Of a stretch of DNA of 64,000 nt, positions 23,507 to 37,585 are shown in pieces. How positions within the stretch are numbered: the first letter of the stretch is position 1; every line of letters begins with the position of its first letter. Origin of the DNA: Euwallacea fornicatus (lineage: Eukaryota > Arthropoda > Insecta > Coleoptera > Curculionidae); the NCBI RefSeq assembly GCF_040115645.1, contig NC_089559.1:248001-312000 (forward strand). Direction: 5' to 3'. Under the pieces are notes generated by a model, which saw only the letters and a list, made by a program, of their open reading frames with translations, did no database searches and had not been told where the DNA came from. Position numbers and translations under genes: made by a program.

Positions 23507-24555
23507 CTGGGTGTCTCGTATTAGGAGGCCAATCCCGGTGATTCTTTATGCGAGAACAATTAGACTTTAAAGTATTAAAATTAGTGAAAAAAAGTTACAT
23601 TTGTTAACAAGTTTGGTGTTTCTGAACGTATTTTGATGAAATTTTGCAGTGATGTGTAGTTCGACTAGGCGCACACATTTCTTATAATTTGACTTAAAAA
23701 ATTCGAAGAAACAATGGGGAATATGCTTTTTTGCGCATGCCAACGGTGCATTTGTTTAGTTATTCAAATTAGTTGTTTCTTTATCTTGATTACTTTAATC
23801 TAGGAAAAGTTTTATTTACAGCTTCCTTTAGAGAATATTAATATATATATATATATAGCTTATCACTTCCCAATGTCTGACCTTCATTTTCAATTTATAT
23901 CGAGGACATATGTAGTTCTAAAACGCACATACTTGCCGTTTTAGTACTTAGGGAACGTTGCTCTTATTAATCTCTTGATTTTCCAGGTTATCAGGTATTA
24001 CCAATAGAATTCGGTATAACTTATTGCAAATCGATCGTTCTCGTACTATACCCGGAGCGTTATGGACAATTTGTAAAATTGCGTCTTCCTGGTGCACTCA
24101 ATTAAATAAATAAATAATGGAAGCCACGTACTGAGGGACAATAGGGCGAAATATCTTCTGACGTAAGCTGTAAATCAAAATTTTCCAAGGACGAAAATAT
24201 CCAGTTAAAAAAACAACCAATTCGGATAGCTAAACAAATGCACCACTGGCATGCGCAAAAGAAGTTGGAGCGAAAACGGGAAGGCGGCCCCCCATTTTCG
24301 CCATCGTTTTATCGAATTTTTTTATTTAAATCACAGGAAACGTCCGGCTAATCGACCTATGCACCACTGAAAAATTTCATTCAAGTATGCCAAGAAGCGC
24401 CCAAGTTAGGAACCAAAGTTTTTTTTTTAGTATCTTCGACGCCCTGTGTAACGAGCGTAGAGCGCCAAAGAAAAAAGTGCCATGAAGGAGGTCCAATTAT
24501 TTTCGCATAAGGAATCTCCGGTTGGCGGATTGTCCCACTAACACGAGACACCCTG
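23507..24555. mobile_element. MITE forming a kilobase-long imperfect palindrome
   Basis: Left end CTGGGTGTCTCGTATTAGG after TA, right end in complement CAGGGTGTCTCGTGTTAG. The arms match again internally: GCGCATGCCAACGGTGCATT near 23.73 kb pairs with AATGCACCACTGGCATGCGC near 24.24 kb. Inverted similarity therefore extends over nearly half the element on each side. A core (AT)n run lies at 23,839-23,857. No transposase. Right TA is mutated. Confidence 0.75.
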
Positions 24556-25577
24556 TGTCTTTTTCGTAAACTTTTACGATGTGCCACTTAAGAAAAATTA
24601 ATTGAAGACGCAACGTCGAAGAGCAGAATTAGAGAAAAAACTATTTTTTAACGGAACACCAGGTGTATCAAGATAACATTTCATAAAGGTATTCGTCCCG
24701 ATTTCAAAAATATAGATTTTCACGAAAGCACCGCCGGACTGTTTTTATAGATGTTCCCGCACATAATTCATATCTGCTATCGTTATCTAACTGCTTCTCT
24801 ACCGGACCACCTGCTTTCTCTATGTTTCCAACCTCCCAAATCAAAATACATTTAATATTCAGCTTTATCAGCTCCACCAACATCAAAAACACTAACCATC
24901 GTCCAACAACAATCTCCGCCTCGACCTCATTCGATTAAAGGGTCAAATCTACTACTGATAAGAAGTCTCCCGTCAAATTCTTCTCGAGTTCACTGCCGAG
25001 TTGATGTTGACGAAATTACATGTTACAAACCGATTTCTAAATCCTGTTAATGACGTCATTAACGAGAAAACCTTGTCCAAGTGACCCGAGCTGAAGTTTC
25101 ATGTCACGAAAAGATTTTGACCACGAAGTGGATCACAGTGTGATTGGCCGTAAGTGGACCTAATCACAATGGCCAATCTGCATACATTGGCCTCTGCATA
25201 ATTTATTTATCACTTTCGTGAAAGGCTTAATTGAATTTATACGAAGTAAGTATTCTCGTGGGGGGGAGGGGGAAGTCGTAAAATTTCCATAAAAACGTTT
25301 TACTACTGTTCCCAGACTAATATCAGGTCTGAGGATGGTATAGATGTATGATGCAAAACGGAAAGCTCCGTTGTTGCTGGTCCTGGAGAATTGATACCGA
25401 ATACCGCTTCTGCGATTCCCTCATCGGACCAAACGAACAAATAATAACTCATCCCTTGCAAGAGTTGCAATTCTTCGCAAATAAGTTTTATTATCTATCG
25501 GAATAAATTACCGAGCGACAAATCATGGAAAGTTGCAGCGAGAGTAACAAACTTTTATTTTGTCCGAATCGTGACAG

Positions 25578-25800
25578 GTGACGTTACCGCTCCGCGAGGT
25601 GCTAAAGTGGCGCCGCGACGCCCGACGCCACGTCCGTCCGTCGGGACGCCCCGATCTCTTAATCCGTCCCGTATTCGCTTCACAGTCGTCGAAAATTAAT
25701 CACCTCTCTTCGGCCCTGATGCTGCCGTCCGGACCGTTATCCCCGGGCTTTCTTTTCAATTCCAATGGAACGGATAATGGAAAGAGGAGAGGCCCGACCA
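25578..25800. other. CpG-rich patch in the FOXO intron
   Basis: Markedly richer in C+G and CpG than its surroundings (for example GCGCCGCGACGCCCGACGCC). No exon with a recognisable product on either strand. Could be a regulatory element or an alternative untranslated exon of FOXO. This is inference from composition only. Confidence 0.25.
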
Positions 25801-27098
25801 TGGCCTCATGTTTAATTCATGCGAGGTAATTAGGTGCCCGCAAAATGGGCGGGGTCGATGGTTTTTTCCCTACATTCTTCGTAAGTCGGCGATCATAAAT
25901 TTGATTAATTAAGCAACGTCTGGCAACATTGCCGAAGCGGCAATTTGACAGTTAGCTCGTATCGTCATCCCAGTCGCTCCCGTCGTTACCGTATCTAATC
26001 AGCTCGACTTGGTTTTGACAAAAATGCCAGGCCACGTTGGCCTTTATTCAAGATACTCATTCTATCGTCCCAAATACAGTCGGTTTAGCTGACTTAGATG
26101 ATGAGGTGCCATTTAATCACTGAACTCCCCCTTTGCTACAGCTCTGACTTTCACGTCGCGTCGATTTCGAAAATGCTCAGTGGCGTTACATTTTACATCC
26201 CGATGTGCGAGTACGAACTTTTTTAATCTAGATCGTTAGGTCAGATATCGAAATTATTTATTCAATTTAAATCTCTGTGATGGGCCACTGGACGTTAATA
26301 ATGGAGAAGTTAATAGTAAAGAGGAGAATCAAAATTAAGGCTGCCGAGGTCAGATTATTATATCCCGAAGTTCTCCAATTTAAATCTCCTTAATTTCGAA
26401 TATGAGTTATACGTTAAAATGAACAATGCTGCTTGACAACATGGCGAACGCAATATTTGAATAGATTTGTTACTCCGATTCACTCGAACGCAATTAGATA
26501 TATCTCATGGGTTGAAACCTGCGAGTTTCAAATGCGTTTGCTATTTATTGTAAAAATATTTGGCTACGTGTAAAAATATGAATATTCCAACGTTTCGACA
26601 TTTTTTTACGTTAAAACTAGTGCCCACCATGGTCACGGTTCTGGAAACGACTGCAAATTTTCAAACAACGGGCCTCTAATTAGAATCCGGCAAGCTTGCT
26701 TAGCAACGACATTACAGTATCGGGTACTGTAATGTTCGGTTTACTGGCTGCAAATCGGTACAGGGTGGCGCGCGTGGCGTAACGTACCGATTATCGCATT
26801 CTCGACCGCCGAGACGAGTGCCACATTCAATTTAAACCTCTCGCGTACGCCACTGGATTTTCGCAACGAACTATCGCGGATTTTTACCGAGATTTGGTAC
26901 GTGGCGCCCAACCTAGAAATGAGTCGCGTCTAGCTCGTCTAGGAGTGATCGAATTCAATATCGTTGAGCCCCTCTTTTCTCTAGGCTTTATCTCTTTATT
27001 ACGCCACTGAGTTATCTCGGCAGATATTGAATTCAGTTGTGACGCCGACCCGAAACGTCCGCGCTGAAAAAAATCAGTGACGCAGTTCGAAGACAGTT

Positions 27099-27599
27099 TT
27101 GAAAAACCGATTGCGTAGCAAAATCGGGTTGATCCAGGATTTCCCGGCCACTATTGCCAAGACCTTTCCCACGATATCCAGATCGTCTCTCCACACTAAT
27201 TCCGAATACTTACCATATTATTTTCTGGAACGAAGCTGTATGGAAACAAATTTACCGAAGAAAAGTCCTAATCAATCATCGGATCCCCGCCCACTGGAAA
27301 GGCAAATATTTGGGGATTGTAAATTCGTGGAACGTAGTTTAACTGGCGATTTTTTGAAAAAAAAAAGGCTAAACATAAGCTCGGATTTAGGTACATATTG
27401 TTCAAATATTTACAGTGGACGGCAGTTGACCGGACAGCGAGTGTCTTATTTAATTTTCAATTTAAAGGACAACCCGAAAATTTCGTACGATCACAACAGT
27501 GTTTGTGAACAAAGTCACAGTTTAATATTGATAAAAACTTGTAGAAATGGAACCGACGCAGGTTTAAAAATTCTAAATGATAGTGGAATATTTATTTGA
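27099..27599 (+). other. Longest open frame of the region, 166 codons, probably fortuitous
   Basis: Begins with ATG and ends at TGA with no recognisable domain, no splice context and mixed composition. In about 64 kb of this base composition one frame of this length is not surprising. Kept only as a record. No function is proposed. Confidence 0.1.
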
Positions 27600-29190
27600 G
27601 GTCTGTAATAATTGTTATTTGCTGCAAAAATAATCGATAAAACGGCGTTTCAGCGATTTTCAACGAGTTCCCTTTGTAGACATTCCTTGCTATTCAATTC
27701 AGCCTTAAACAACTTTATCTTTTTACCATCTCCTCTCTCTATAATGAATGTTTCATGAGGATAGAAACGAAATAGACCAATTTGCTTGTTCATATTGCGT
27801 TTGGCTCCAAACCCGCGCGTCCTCAGATAAGCCCTGACGACTTCCGAATTCCACTTTCACCATCGATATCCGAAGGTACCCGTTATCTGGCGAGTACTAG
27901 GAATTTCCCTTAATGAATACAGGAAGTGGGCTCTTTCGAATATCAGTTTATACACCCAATTTCTTTGGATTCCCCGCCCATAATTCCCTTTGTGCCTTCG
28001 TATACTTTCGCTTCGAAAACTTCAAGATATAAATTAGCCCTTTGCGGATATTTCCAGATCGCAATTTTCAACGCGAAATTAATTACATTCGTGACACACA
28101 AAAACCTCACCCCCCAATTTCGTCTTACCAAGACTAATTATCGTCCTACAACGTGCAGATTATTTTCAAAAGCCCTTGTTAGGGCACATTTTATTTCACT
28201 GCCTGGTAATTTTCGCCCCCCCCCCCCAGCCTTTCCGCCCTTTTTAGACTTCACTAAAGTGGTTTGAGAGGCGATTAATTACGTTTAACTCGGTGAGAAA
28301 ATTGAGAAACGTACATTACCGGTGGGAAGTTGAATCTTTCCCTTTTCGTGACCCCTTGTAGAATATGCAATTTTTCGAATACCCCTCGTTAACATCGACT
28401 AAAAATCTCATCGCCCATCTTTCTTAGTTTTCGAATAATGCGAGGATTGAAAGGAATACGTTCTCAATGCGTTTTAAAAGTGGTCGAATTACCGTTTTTT
28501 TTTTCTCTGTAAGTCCTGGACACTCGGTATAATATTGAACATTACATATGTGTGTACGTTCGACGTGCGTACGACATGAAAATTCTTAAAATTTTCGATT
28601 AATTTTAGCCGCCACGAAGCGACAATGAGAAAAGTATTTTCACTAAATACTTGAACGCGCTTGGAACCAACTCACTCCACTGATTTTAATCGGTGTTAGT
28701 ACCTCTAAATTCCCTTTACAATTTGTGATTGTGACGCACTGAATGGAGAATCGACAGAGGCGTGCCAAAAGAAATCCTGACGCCGCCAATTATATCGAAA
28801 TATTAGTGATGACAGTTACGCGCGTTTGGACGAATACTTCAGTGCGCACGTAGACAGTCTACGTCACTGACTTCAACACCTTTTAGTAACTCGAACTCCT
28901 TTTTACACCGATTAGGAAATCTGCGGCGAAATACTAGGGGGCAAAGCGAACGCTTCTCTAGTTCTTCTTCGGGGTCTCGCTCTTACTTACTTTTCTCCTA
29001 CACTTCCAAGTGCAACAAATCCATTCAAATATCTATTATCATATCTTAGCATTTCTGATAGCTTTCACCGCGCTAGTACGCCACTGCCTCCTATTTGACA
29101 ATCAATACTTGGAAGACCTACTAACTAAAATACTATTTTCTCAAATGGATTCAGTGGCGCGTCCTCCTTTTTGCATTGCTGAATTTATTT

Positions 29191-29213
29191 AAAAAAAAAA
29201 AAAAAAAAAAAAA
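29191..29213. repeat. Poly-A run (23 nt)
   Basis: A run of 23 A, shortly after a CAGTGGCG motif at 29,155. Could be the tail of a retroposed element, but no SINE body was recognised. Confidence 0.9.
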
Positions 29214-31779
29214 CACTTAAATCTCCATGAAATTTCTCTTTTTTCGGATTCGTCAAAATCACATTTTGTTATCGTGCGTTTGGAATGCGTTGGACCTTTT
29301 CGTATGGGACACAGGGTACGTTAGACAATTTTTGAATTTTCTACTTGATGGGATTGGAGTATCTATACCCATCCCTGCAGGCGTCTCTCTTAGTTTCTGA
29401 GTAATATGAGAATTAAAAAGCGCACGCTCTAAATGCCTTTTAAAGAGAATTTATCCTGGAAACTCGACGATTTCCCATGGGACACTCTATGTATTTTCGA
29501 ATATTGGGACTGTACCAGTAACAAGAAATGTGTAATTCGTTCGAAACCACCACCCTCGTCGCTTTTCAAATGATTTTAAGTTTTTTTAGGCAGTTATCAA
29601 AAACCCATTTTTGCTATGTTTTGCACGCTACAACTGCTCTTTTTCACACAGAAAATCCCATATTTTATAAAAATTTTTTTCGAAAGGGGATTTTCGACAC
29701 GATAATCTGCATTAAGTTCTAGAAGCTTAATTTTTTCCTATGGGACACGCTTTAAACCATTGAATTTTACGAACTTGCTGGTCACGAGGAACAATAGAAC
29801 GCCCAGTATGTTCCGCGATGCAGGATTTTAGTGCAGTTTTCGACAGCGGAAACATACCAATAACTCCGTAAATTCACGGTTCGATTTAGTATCGAATCGA
29901 TTTTCCATCGATTTCCACGCGTTCTCGGCTGTAAACGCAGTTTATTTTCGGGCATGAAATCGACCAATCCGGGGCCCATAATGGTTAATCACGCTGACGA
30001 CTCTTAATAATAAACGACGCCATGAAAAGCTTCTTTAGCACTTTACAGACGATCAAGGTCGACCGGATCAGAGAGACTTAATGTGGTTAATACACTGTTT
30101 TTTTGGGACTAAGGATGCTCGTTTTTTCGATTTTAGGGAAGAGACGTAGATGGCGATTTTGCCACATGTGATCGCAGACTACCAGATGCCAGAGATTAAG
30201 CTTTGTATGTAGAGCATTTGCGAACGTGTAGTGCCGTGGATGAGTGCCGAAAAGCCACATTCGCCACGAGGAATAAGAACATATCTCCTAGGCAGGAGTT
30301 ACCAGGATTTCGTTGTGTTGGCCCTATCCAAACAACAAAGCTGCGGCTAAGAGATAAGAACGAGGAACCGCTTTCTCACAGGATAAGAACCTTCCTCGTG
30401 GCTTTCCCACATTAGCACAGATACCGTTGAGGTTTGAGGAAGACTTTTTTGATATCCGCCAGTTGCGATGGCACCCGAGGATTCTCACCCGAACGGAACC
30501 ACATATCGTTACGTGCATCACAGAGTTGCCTAATACATGCACACTAAATCGTAGACGAAACCACTGGGGCGCCGTAGGCGCAGCCCCCTCTATTAGCTCC
30601 AATTTGGCTCCAATCAAATGCGCCCATAAATTCCGATCGCAAACCGAACAACACGATTAAAAAGTGGAGGTGAGTGCACGTATCTTCCTGACAGGGGGGT
30701 GCCATAAATCTCGCAAAGATTCCGGACCTGGTTCTCACCTGTACGGACGCCTCGCCACGGCGTCGCGGCGCCTCCGATCGTCTTTTGTCCGCCCTCGGGC
30801 GCCGCTCAGACTCCCGTTTCGGATAATGGACCATTTTTCGTCCCTTCCGTTGCCACTGCCACCCTTTAGTTTTACGACTCTCGAAGACGTTTTTGGCCAC
30901 ATAATTTTTTTTTTTTATATATTTCAATGTAGGTGTTGGAAAAAAAAATTAGAGGTCACTTTAGTCTCCAAGGTCGCAGTCGTCTGCGATTTATTTTCAG
31001 AGACTTGAAAGTGTTAATTCACTTCCAAGCAGAGGCGTAGCACGGGAAAGTTGGTTATTTATGCTGCAATTTTGCGCGTTAAAACCCTTCGCATCGTGCG
31101 ATGGACAAGACAAGCAAAACCAAAATTTGCACGCCAGTGCCTCCGTACCATAAACCGTAGCAGCGCAAAAGTATGACCTAGGATAACGATATACGAATTA
31201 ACTATTAAAACTAATGGATACAACGATGTGATATAATGCTTTTCAAGGCTTCAGAGCAAAACGAAGTTAAGCTTCGATGCGGCTAAATACTCACCATACA
31301 CGAGAAATATCGTATTTATTGGTACACGTTAGAACTTCGTAAGTGGGTTGCTGTAAGTTCACATGTTTTTCTCCGGAATTTTTAGATGATTCGGGATTAA
31401 TGTAAGAGAATCCCGGAACGTTCTCTAATGACCAGGATCGCTCTCACTTACCGCTCACACATGTCGAACTTAGAAGTGTCGTTAGAGGTTACTTCAGATT
31501 AACGCTACTCAGAAATGCATGTACGTGTCCGTTTGCACATTGATGTTATTTTTAGAAATTATCCCCGTCTAAATCGAACTGCGTACACCAATGAGTTCGG
31601 TGTATTTTATTTTTTCGACGATGCACAATTAAAATTAAAATTTGAAACCTCCTCTGTTAGGCGTCACGAGCATACTGACGGGATGAAAACTGCCAAGAAT
31701 AATTCGATGCTTCATTCAGTCATTTTCGTAATTTTTAATAAATTATTTTTCGGCCATTTCAAACAACGCACGTCACGCA

Positions 31780-31785
<6 letters not shown>

Positions 31786-31827
<42 letters not shown>

Positions 31828-31833
31828 AAAAAA
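31786..31833. repeat. Poly-A run (48 nt, one G)
   Basis: Forty-eight bases of A with a single G. No recognisable retroposon body upstream. Confidence 0.9.
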
Positions 31834-34413
31834 TGACCGTTCGTCTGAAGTATCCGAGGCGTACTGAAAGATCCAGAATATCCTTAGGATAAAAGAAAAA
31901 TCAATTTTCTTGAGGAATGCGTGAAGTCAAAAGAAAACCCCCCTCAGTTATGTTAAACCATCGATTTTCAATATTATTACAATAGTTGAACGTTGGAGGG
32001 CAGAAAAATTAAGCGGTGTAACTTCCTTCGTAAATCGGGGACGTACCGAAGAGGTCAGAAATACTCCAAAATTAATCAAAAAATTCGTTGTTTCCAGGAA
32101 TGTTCGTAATTTTTAATAATCCTTTCCGGTCATTTTTGACGACTTACGCCGACGCATTTGCCACATTTTCCCGTTTTCACGCTACAACATGAATTAAAAA
32201 AAAAAACTCAATTTCTCACGTGAAGCATTAAAGGCGCAACGAAAGACAGTCTCAAAATCAAGAAAAAACTCGGGGCTTGAGAGGATCTAGGCATTTTAAA
32301 AAAAACTTCCCAGACACTCGAGGCAAAACGTTTCGATGACTTTTTGCGCATTTGGCCCTTTTAATTTGGCAGAATAAAGCTAACAACGTGCAACGTTGTG
32401 AGAAAAATATCAGGGCCGCATTAAAACCGGCCGTGACTGCCCCAAATGTTAACAAAAATCATCAATACGAGGAATTTTCGTGCTTGCTTTGACAAAACAC
32501 CCGTCGCCCCGGGGCTTTATCACGATTTCACGATGTTTTAAATAAATTTCATTAAATTGTATTTTTCGTCTCTCATTAGCCACCAAGACCGGCCCGTTTG
32601 ATGCCTCGGCCGAAGAAAAGCATGATATGGCATTCGCATTCTGAATTCCCCCTCATAAAGCACGCAGTAGAGACGGAAAAAATAAGCGACTTATCGACTT
32701 ATCGAGCCCCTTTTTTCCGGTCCCTGACAACCGATAACAGGGCTCCTTCATTTCGTGCATCAAATAATAATGTAACACGTGTCGTCGTACGTTGGGAACG
32801 AAGCAGAGGAGGAAGAGAAAAGTCTCGTTTCTGAAGGAGTCTCCATCGTTACACAATAATCCGGCAGGTTCGACGAAGTGCGAAGTAATTTAGTCCTTAA
32901 CGAGACCACAGCAACCACGTTAGAGCCGGATAGAGCTGAGAGGGAGTCGCGTGCCGCCAGGACCGGACTCTGACCGGTTCTGAGCTCCGGTGAACGTTGC
33001 GACAATGCGTGACGAATTTTTGCTATCGCAATAATCAGATTTTAATTGTGCACGTATCTACGTAATATCATGTAAATTCTACATTTCCTCGTTTAATATG
33101 CGTAAATTGGCACCCAGGAAGGCCACCTGAGAAACTTTCTATGACGGCTAAGTTCAGATTAATGGAAAAATTCCGATACAAAGTGGATGATAATAATAAC
33201 AACAAACCGAGGAAAATTCTGGGTCGTCCCCTTTGATCTCTCTTATGACGGTCACGACGTTACAACTCCCTCGCTATCGGAAACATTCAACTCCCGGCGG
33301 AACTTCGAAACGAGTGGCACTTGTTGCTCCATAAAGGGGATGGGGGTGGAACGTTTCAGGGGTAACTTGCATGGAGGCACAGAGTCGGCTTCAAAACTTT
33401 TTCCTCAAAGAGAACTCGTGGATGGGGGAAATCAAAACTAAGGATTTATAAAAATGCTTCGCTCGTTTGAGTCAGGTTGTTGGTTTTATTCTTTTATTCT
33501 ATTTGGGAATAACGCCACACACACACCAGTAGAGGTTGTAGCCCGTTCTCAGTTGAAATTGACTGAGAATAGCGTTCACCCCTTACGCAAAGCGAAATAT
33601 CTTGTTGACGTAAATTGTCTTTAACATGAGTCACCTCCAACAAGGGTGATTTGAGGCAAGTGATTGGTGTGTGAACGTTTCACCAAATTTTCACCTGCGA
33701 TTTTTCCGATTAATCGCCTGCGTTGGTGCTCACTCTGTGATATATTGCTTGATGTTTAGTTTCCTTTTTTACGTGTCTGAAATTGTTCTCTAGCTCAAGC
33801 ATCGAGAGCCAAGAACCTATCCCCGCTCACTGAATAAGGTGCCCAACATCGGTATTTATACCAACAGATGGCGAATATACAAGAAGAATAAAACAAAAAA
33901 ACGAATTAGAGCAAAAAACTACTGCTATTTCCATTGATAAACAAAGAAAAAAACCAAGAATACGGTCTTTAGTAAGCGCGAAATCCTGTGTATTTTTGTT
34001 TGTTTTTGGCTGTTGAGAGTGACGTTACGGCCAACATACAGAAACGATATCTGGAGAACATATTGGATTTCTCACGTTTATACAGGGTGTTACTGAATGT
34101 GCGCTACATACTCGTAGGGCATGCAGGAGGATTGTAAATTGACCGGCTTTTATTAATAAGCTCACGTGCGAAAACGCATCGTTTCAGAGCTGCGGCTAGA
34201 CTCATTAGTGATGCTCATATTCATCAAACGCGGCAAATGACACCCATAACAACTCTTTAATCTGTTGATAACTGCGACAATCGTTCAAAATGGCTGCTGC
34301 CAACCTCAATTCACACACTGCGTCTACAGCTACTCAAAAAAGCATTCGTACAGACGGAAAAAAAATTCTACAAACCGGAATTTTCGACTGATTTGGTTCA
34401 AATTTTGCTTAAT

Positions 34414-34908
34414 GAAAATTTGAACCTAAACCCAGTTGATGTGTTTTGAGCAACTTTTGACCATTTCATTTTTAGAGAGCTTTTTAGGGTTTAAAAAAAA
34501 ACCGTTTTGAAAACTTTTTGTGCGGTGGAAAAATTTCAATGTGGTTTCAATAATCTCGTAGAAGGGGATTTTTCTACGCGTATCCCGCAAATTCGATCGA
34601 AGCCGAACCACAAATAAGGGAGTTGCAGCCCTTTAAAATCGTCAAAAATGTATAAATTTCGTCATTTTCTGTTAAAACCGTCGTTTTTTGGCGATTTTAA
34701 AAGGCTGCAACTCCCTTTTTAGTGATTCGATTTTGACGAAATTTGCAGGATCCGTGTAGAAAAGTCCCCTCTGCGAGATTATTGAAATTTTTCCACCGCA
34801 CAAAAAGTTTTCAAAACGGATTTTTTTTTTTAACCCTAAAAGGCACTCTAAAAATTAAATTGTCACAACTTGCTCGAACACGCGAACAGGGCTTAGGTTC
34901 GAATTTTC
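34414..34908. mobile_element. Foldback element, about 230-bp arms with a short spacer
   Basis: Left arm starts GAAAATTTGAACCTAAACCC and the right arm, in complement, GAAAATTCGAACCTAAGCCC. The arms match through TTTTGAAAACTTTTTGTGCG and GGGAGTTGCAGCC, and meet around 34,650 with a spacer of only a few tens of bases. The whole element can fold into one long hairpin. No coding capacity. Sits within the 34.1-36.3 kb transposon. Confidence 0.85.
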
Positions 34909-34944
34909 ACTACACAAAATTCGAACCGAATGAGTCGAAAATTA

Positions 34945-35910
34945 CACTTTTCGGAATCGTTTTTCGCCTGTACGGATACTTTTTCGAGTGATAGCACGTG
35001 TCATGTTGCGACACGCTATTTCTAATAGGCCCGGCCTTGCTTGTGTTCTTTCTGCCGTGGTCGCAATGCGCGCCAATAGACCTTCCTCCGACTCGACGAA
35101 TGTCCCGTAGTCGGGACTGCTCACATGGCCTCCAAAAAAAAAGTCCAAGGAGGTTAGGTCGGGAAGGCGCGGTGGCCATGCAACCGGTCCCCCTCTTCCG
35201 ATGCGTTTTTCATCGAATTTTTCTTTCTTTCAGGTGGCCAACGAATGGTGTGCCGGTGCCCCATTTCGTTGTAGCCACATCCGATGACGAATCTCCAGAG
35301 GCGCTTCTTCCGGCAATTCGGGCTAGATCTCTCGCATAAAGTTCAAGTAAACGGGAGGGTGTGGGCCGATTAAATGGCCAACAACAATACCAGCCCGCAT
35401 ATTGATTCCGAACTTGTTGATTGATAGTTGACGGACCGAATACCTTGAGGGTTTTCGTCAGCCCGAAATATGACTGTTGCGGGAATTAAAAATACCCTCC
35501 TTGGTGAAGGCAGCTTCGTCAGAAAAAGAACGAACCGTGGAAATTCGGGTTCTATTTGACAACGTTGCACGAACCACCGAGAGAAAATGGTGCGCGGTGC
35601 ATGACCAGTCGGGCTTAGCGTTCGAACTAGGTGGGGACGATAGGGCAATGGATCGAGTGCTACTTGATGGATCTTGTTCGATCCTACGAAGCGCCTCTTC
35701 TTCGAATTCTATGGTTCCACGACTTCTCCGACCTCCAGAGTTCGCCCTATTAACTGCCACTGTTCCTATTTCCTCTAATCGCTGAAATACTCCGGCGAAA
35801 ACTCCATGCGGTGGCCTTGGCCAATTGGGAAATTGAGCTAAATGGAGCTGTTCCGCTCTTCTACCGTTACAGTGAGCTTGGCGGTAAAGGAACACCGTGT
35901 GTTCGCTCAT
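34945..35910 (-). pseudogene. DUF4817/DDE transposase, frameshifted
   Basis: Starts with ATG at 35,910 and reads FPNWPRPPHGVFAGVFQRL, an N-terminal HTH of the type annotated DUF4817 in insect transposases, then STRSIA. After several frame changes it reads FSDEAAFTKEGIFNSRNSH (first Asp), ADENPQG, GHLIGP, a WPP-like stretch followed by DFFFGGHV, and CRNMTRAIT near the end. Frame breaks lie near 35.65, 35.46 and 35.2 kb. The first Asp is visible; the second was not located. Inactive copy of a family that also left the 44.4-45.0 kb derivative. Confidence 0.8.
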
Positions 35911-37585
35911 TCGCTAAACGCGCCCTCATTCCCGATGCATCCGCAATTCAATTAAGCTACAAACACTGAGCCAATCTAGCAAATTTGACACGTCAAAATT
36001 GACAACAACTATCGAGGGAATGACGACAGCTCACTTAAAGGAAAAATTTTAAAAAATCCAGGCAATCACAGAAATAACGCGCATACGGGTGGGTCATTTG
36101 GGGTGTTTGATTAATATGAGCATCAATAATAAATCCGGCCGCGGCTCGAAAACGGCACATTTCCGCATGCGAGTTTATTAATAAAAGTTGGTCAGTTTTC
36201 AGTCCCCCCGTATGCCCTTTAAGTATGCAATGCACGTTCATTAACACCCTGTATGTTTCTTCGCATAACATTCGTGGAGATTACGAAATACACGAGACAA
36301 ATCAATATTTTTACGTGGCTCTACTAGAAGCGCAAACTATCACAGGGATAAATATCCGAGACCAACAACGACTTGAAACGGCACTAATAACTTGGGACCT
36401 CTGTTCCACGAGTTACCACGCTCGATGGGGATACTGCCCCTCGAAGGATTCGTCTTGAGGATTAAAAAATGACCAATGAGGAACGCCTATTGGCACACTG
36501 AGTAGCTGGGATCTGAGACACTATAGGTGAGAGCCAACACCTTTCGATTGATTGAACATTGTGTTGAACTCGGAACTCCCTGACATCGAACTGGTTTCTT
36601 CGCTCTTTAACCGTTTTTGTATGTACATCTTTGTGACATATTACTAAATGTAGGATGCAAAATATGTGTGTTATTTTTTAGGTATTTTAGAGTTGTACGC
36701 ATGCTCTGGTGACTTGCGTGGCACGAAGTGTTGTCAAGATACCAACGAAGAATCTAATCCCGTCCAATTTAATAAGTATCTTCTATTAGACGAAATACAT
36801 GTACTTCCTGCGATTTTACTCACGTTCGTTAGCAGTTCTTCGATAACGACGAGTGCATCATTCTAATATCTCTTTCTCTATCGTGCCTCTCTATCTAAAA
36901 ATAACATGTAATTCCCTGACCATTCTCAAACGCATGCTGGCATAGATTTGACCTACGAAATTCTCTATTTTTAATATAGATTTATTATTTTTAATTCTCT
37001 CTCTTGAGAATCTAGGCGTTTCACCCACATCGAATTTCTCACATTCGCTACGAATTTTATTCGTGATATTTTTTGTGTTCGCTTTCGTTCGGTAGTTTTG
37101 TCCTTCGCAGGGCCTGAACGCAGTGTGATTTCTGTCCTGAAAACTGTCCCAACATTGTTTTTATTTTCTAATCATTTGATCTAGTTTGATATATCTGCTA
37201 TGCGCGGTGTAAAATAAGTTGGTAATAGATCTATTTTTATTTTATCCTCATTAGAGGTTGTTCGAAATGCTGAAAACATTTTTCTATAAAATGTTTGGGA
37301 TAATTGTTTTCACATTTTTTTCCATTCGATCACCTAATTATACCATGATTGGATGGTTCGAGTCGTGATTCAAGTAACGGTCTGTCACAGTTGGTTTCCG
37401 GTAAAAACTTGTTTGGAACGTTTGTAAATCTTTTTTGATTAAAACATCGAAACAAGAAAGTGTTTTGTTTCGTCCATTCTGAATCGGAGATTTTACATTT
37501 GGCTTTTTGGAATTTAAATCGTTGAGAAAATTAGCCAAATGGTTACTATCACACTGGCGAATCGAAAAAACATCCTAAATATGTA

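Larger units (their letters stand above)
34083..36251. mobile_element. Tc1/mariner-type transposon with DUF4817 transposase, about 170-bp TIRs
   Basis: Ends CAGGGTGTTA and its complement TAACACCCTG, each flanked by TA. The arms of roughly 170 bp share TTTATTAATAA and the segment around GCTCATATTA/TAATATGAGC. It carries a minus-strand transposase pseudogene at 34,945-35,910 and is interrupted by a 495-bp foldback at 34,414-34,908, next to the 3' end of the transposase. Its length of about 2.2 kb less the insertion leaves about 1.7 kb, normal for this group. Confidence 0.85.

Noticed and set aside
27099..27599. 166-codon plus-strand open frame
   Set aside because: No domain, signal peptide or splice support. 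A frame of this length is within chance for the window size and base composition.
30544..30927. 127-codon arginine-rich minus-strand frame
   Set aside because: Low-complexity basic sequence from a CpG-rich patch. It does not resemble the missing FOXO exon or any family.
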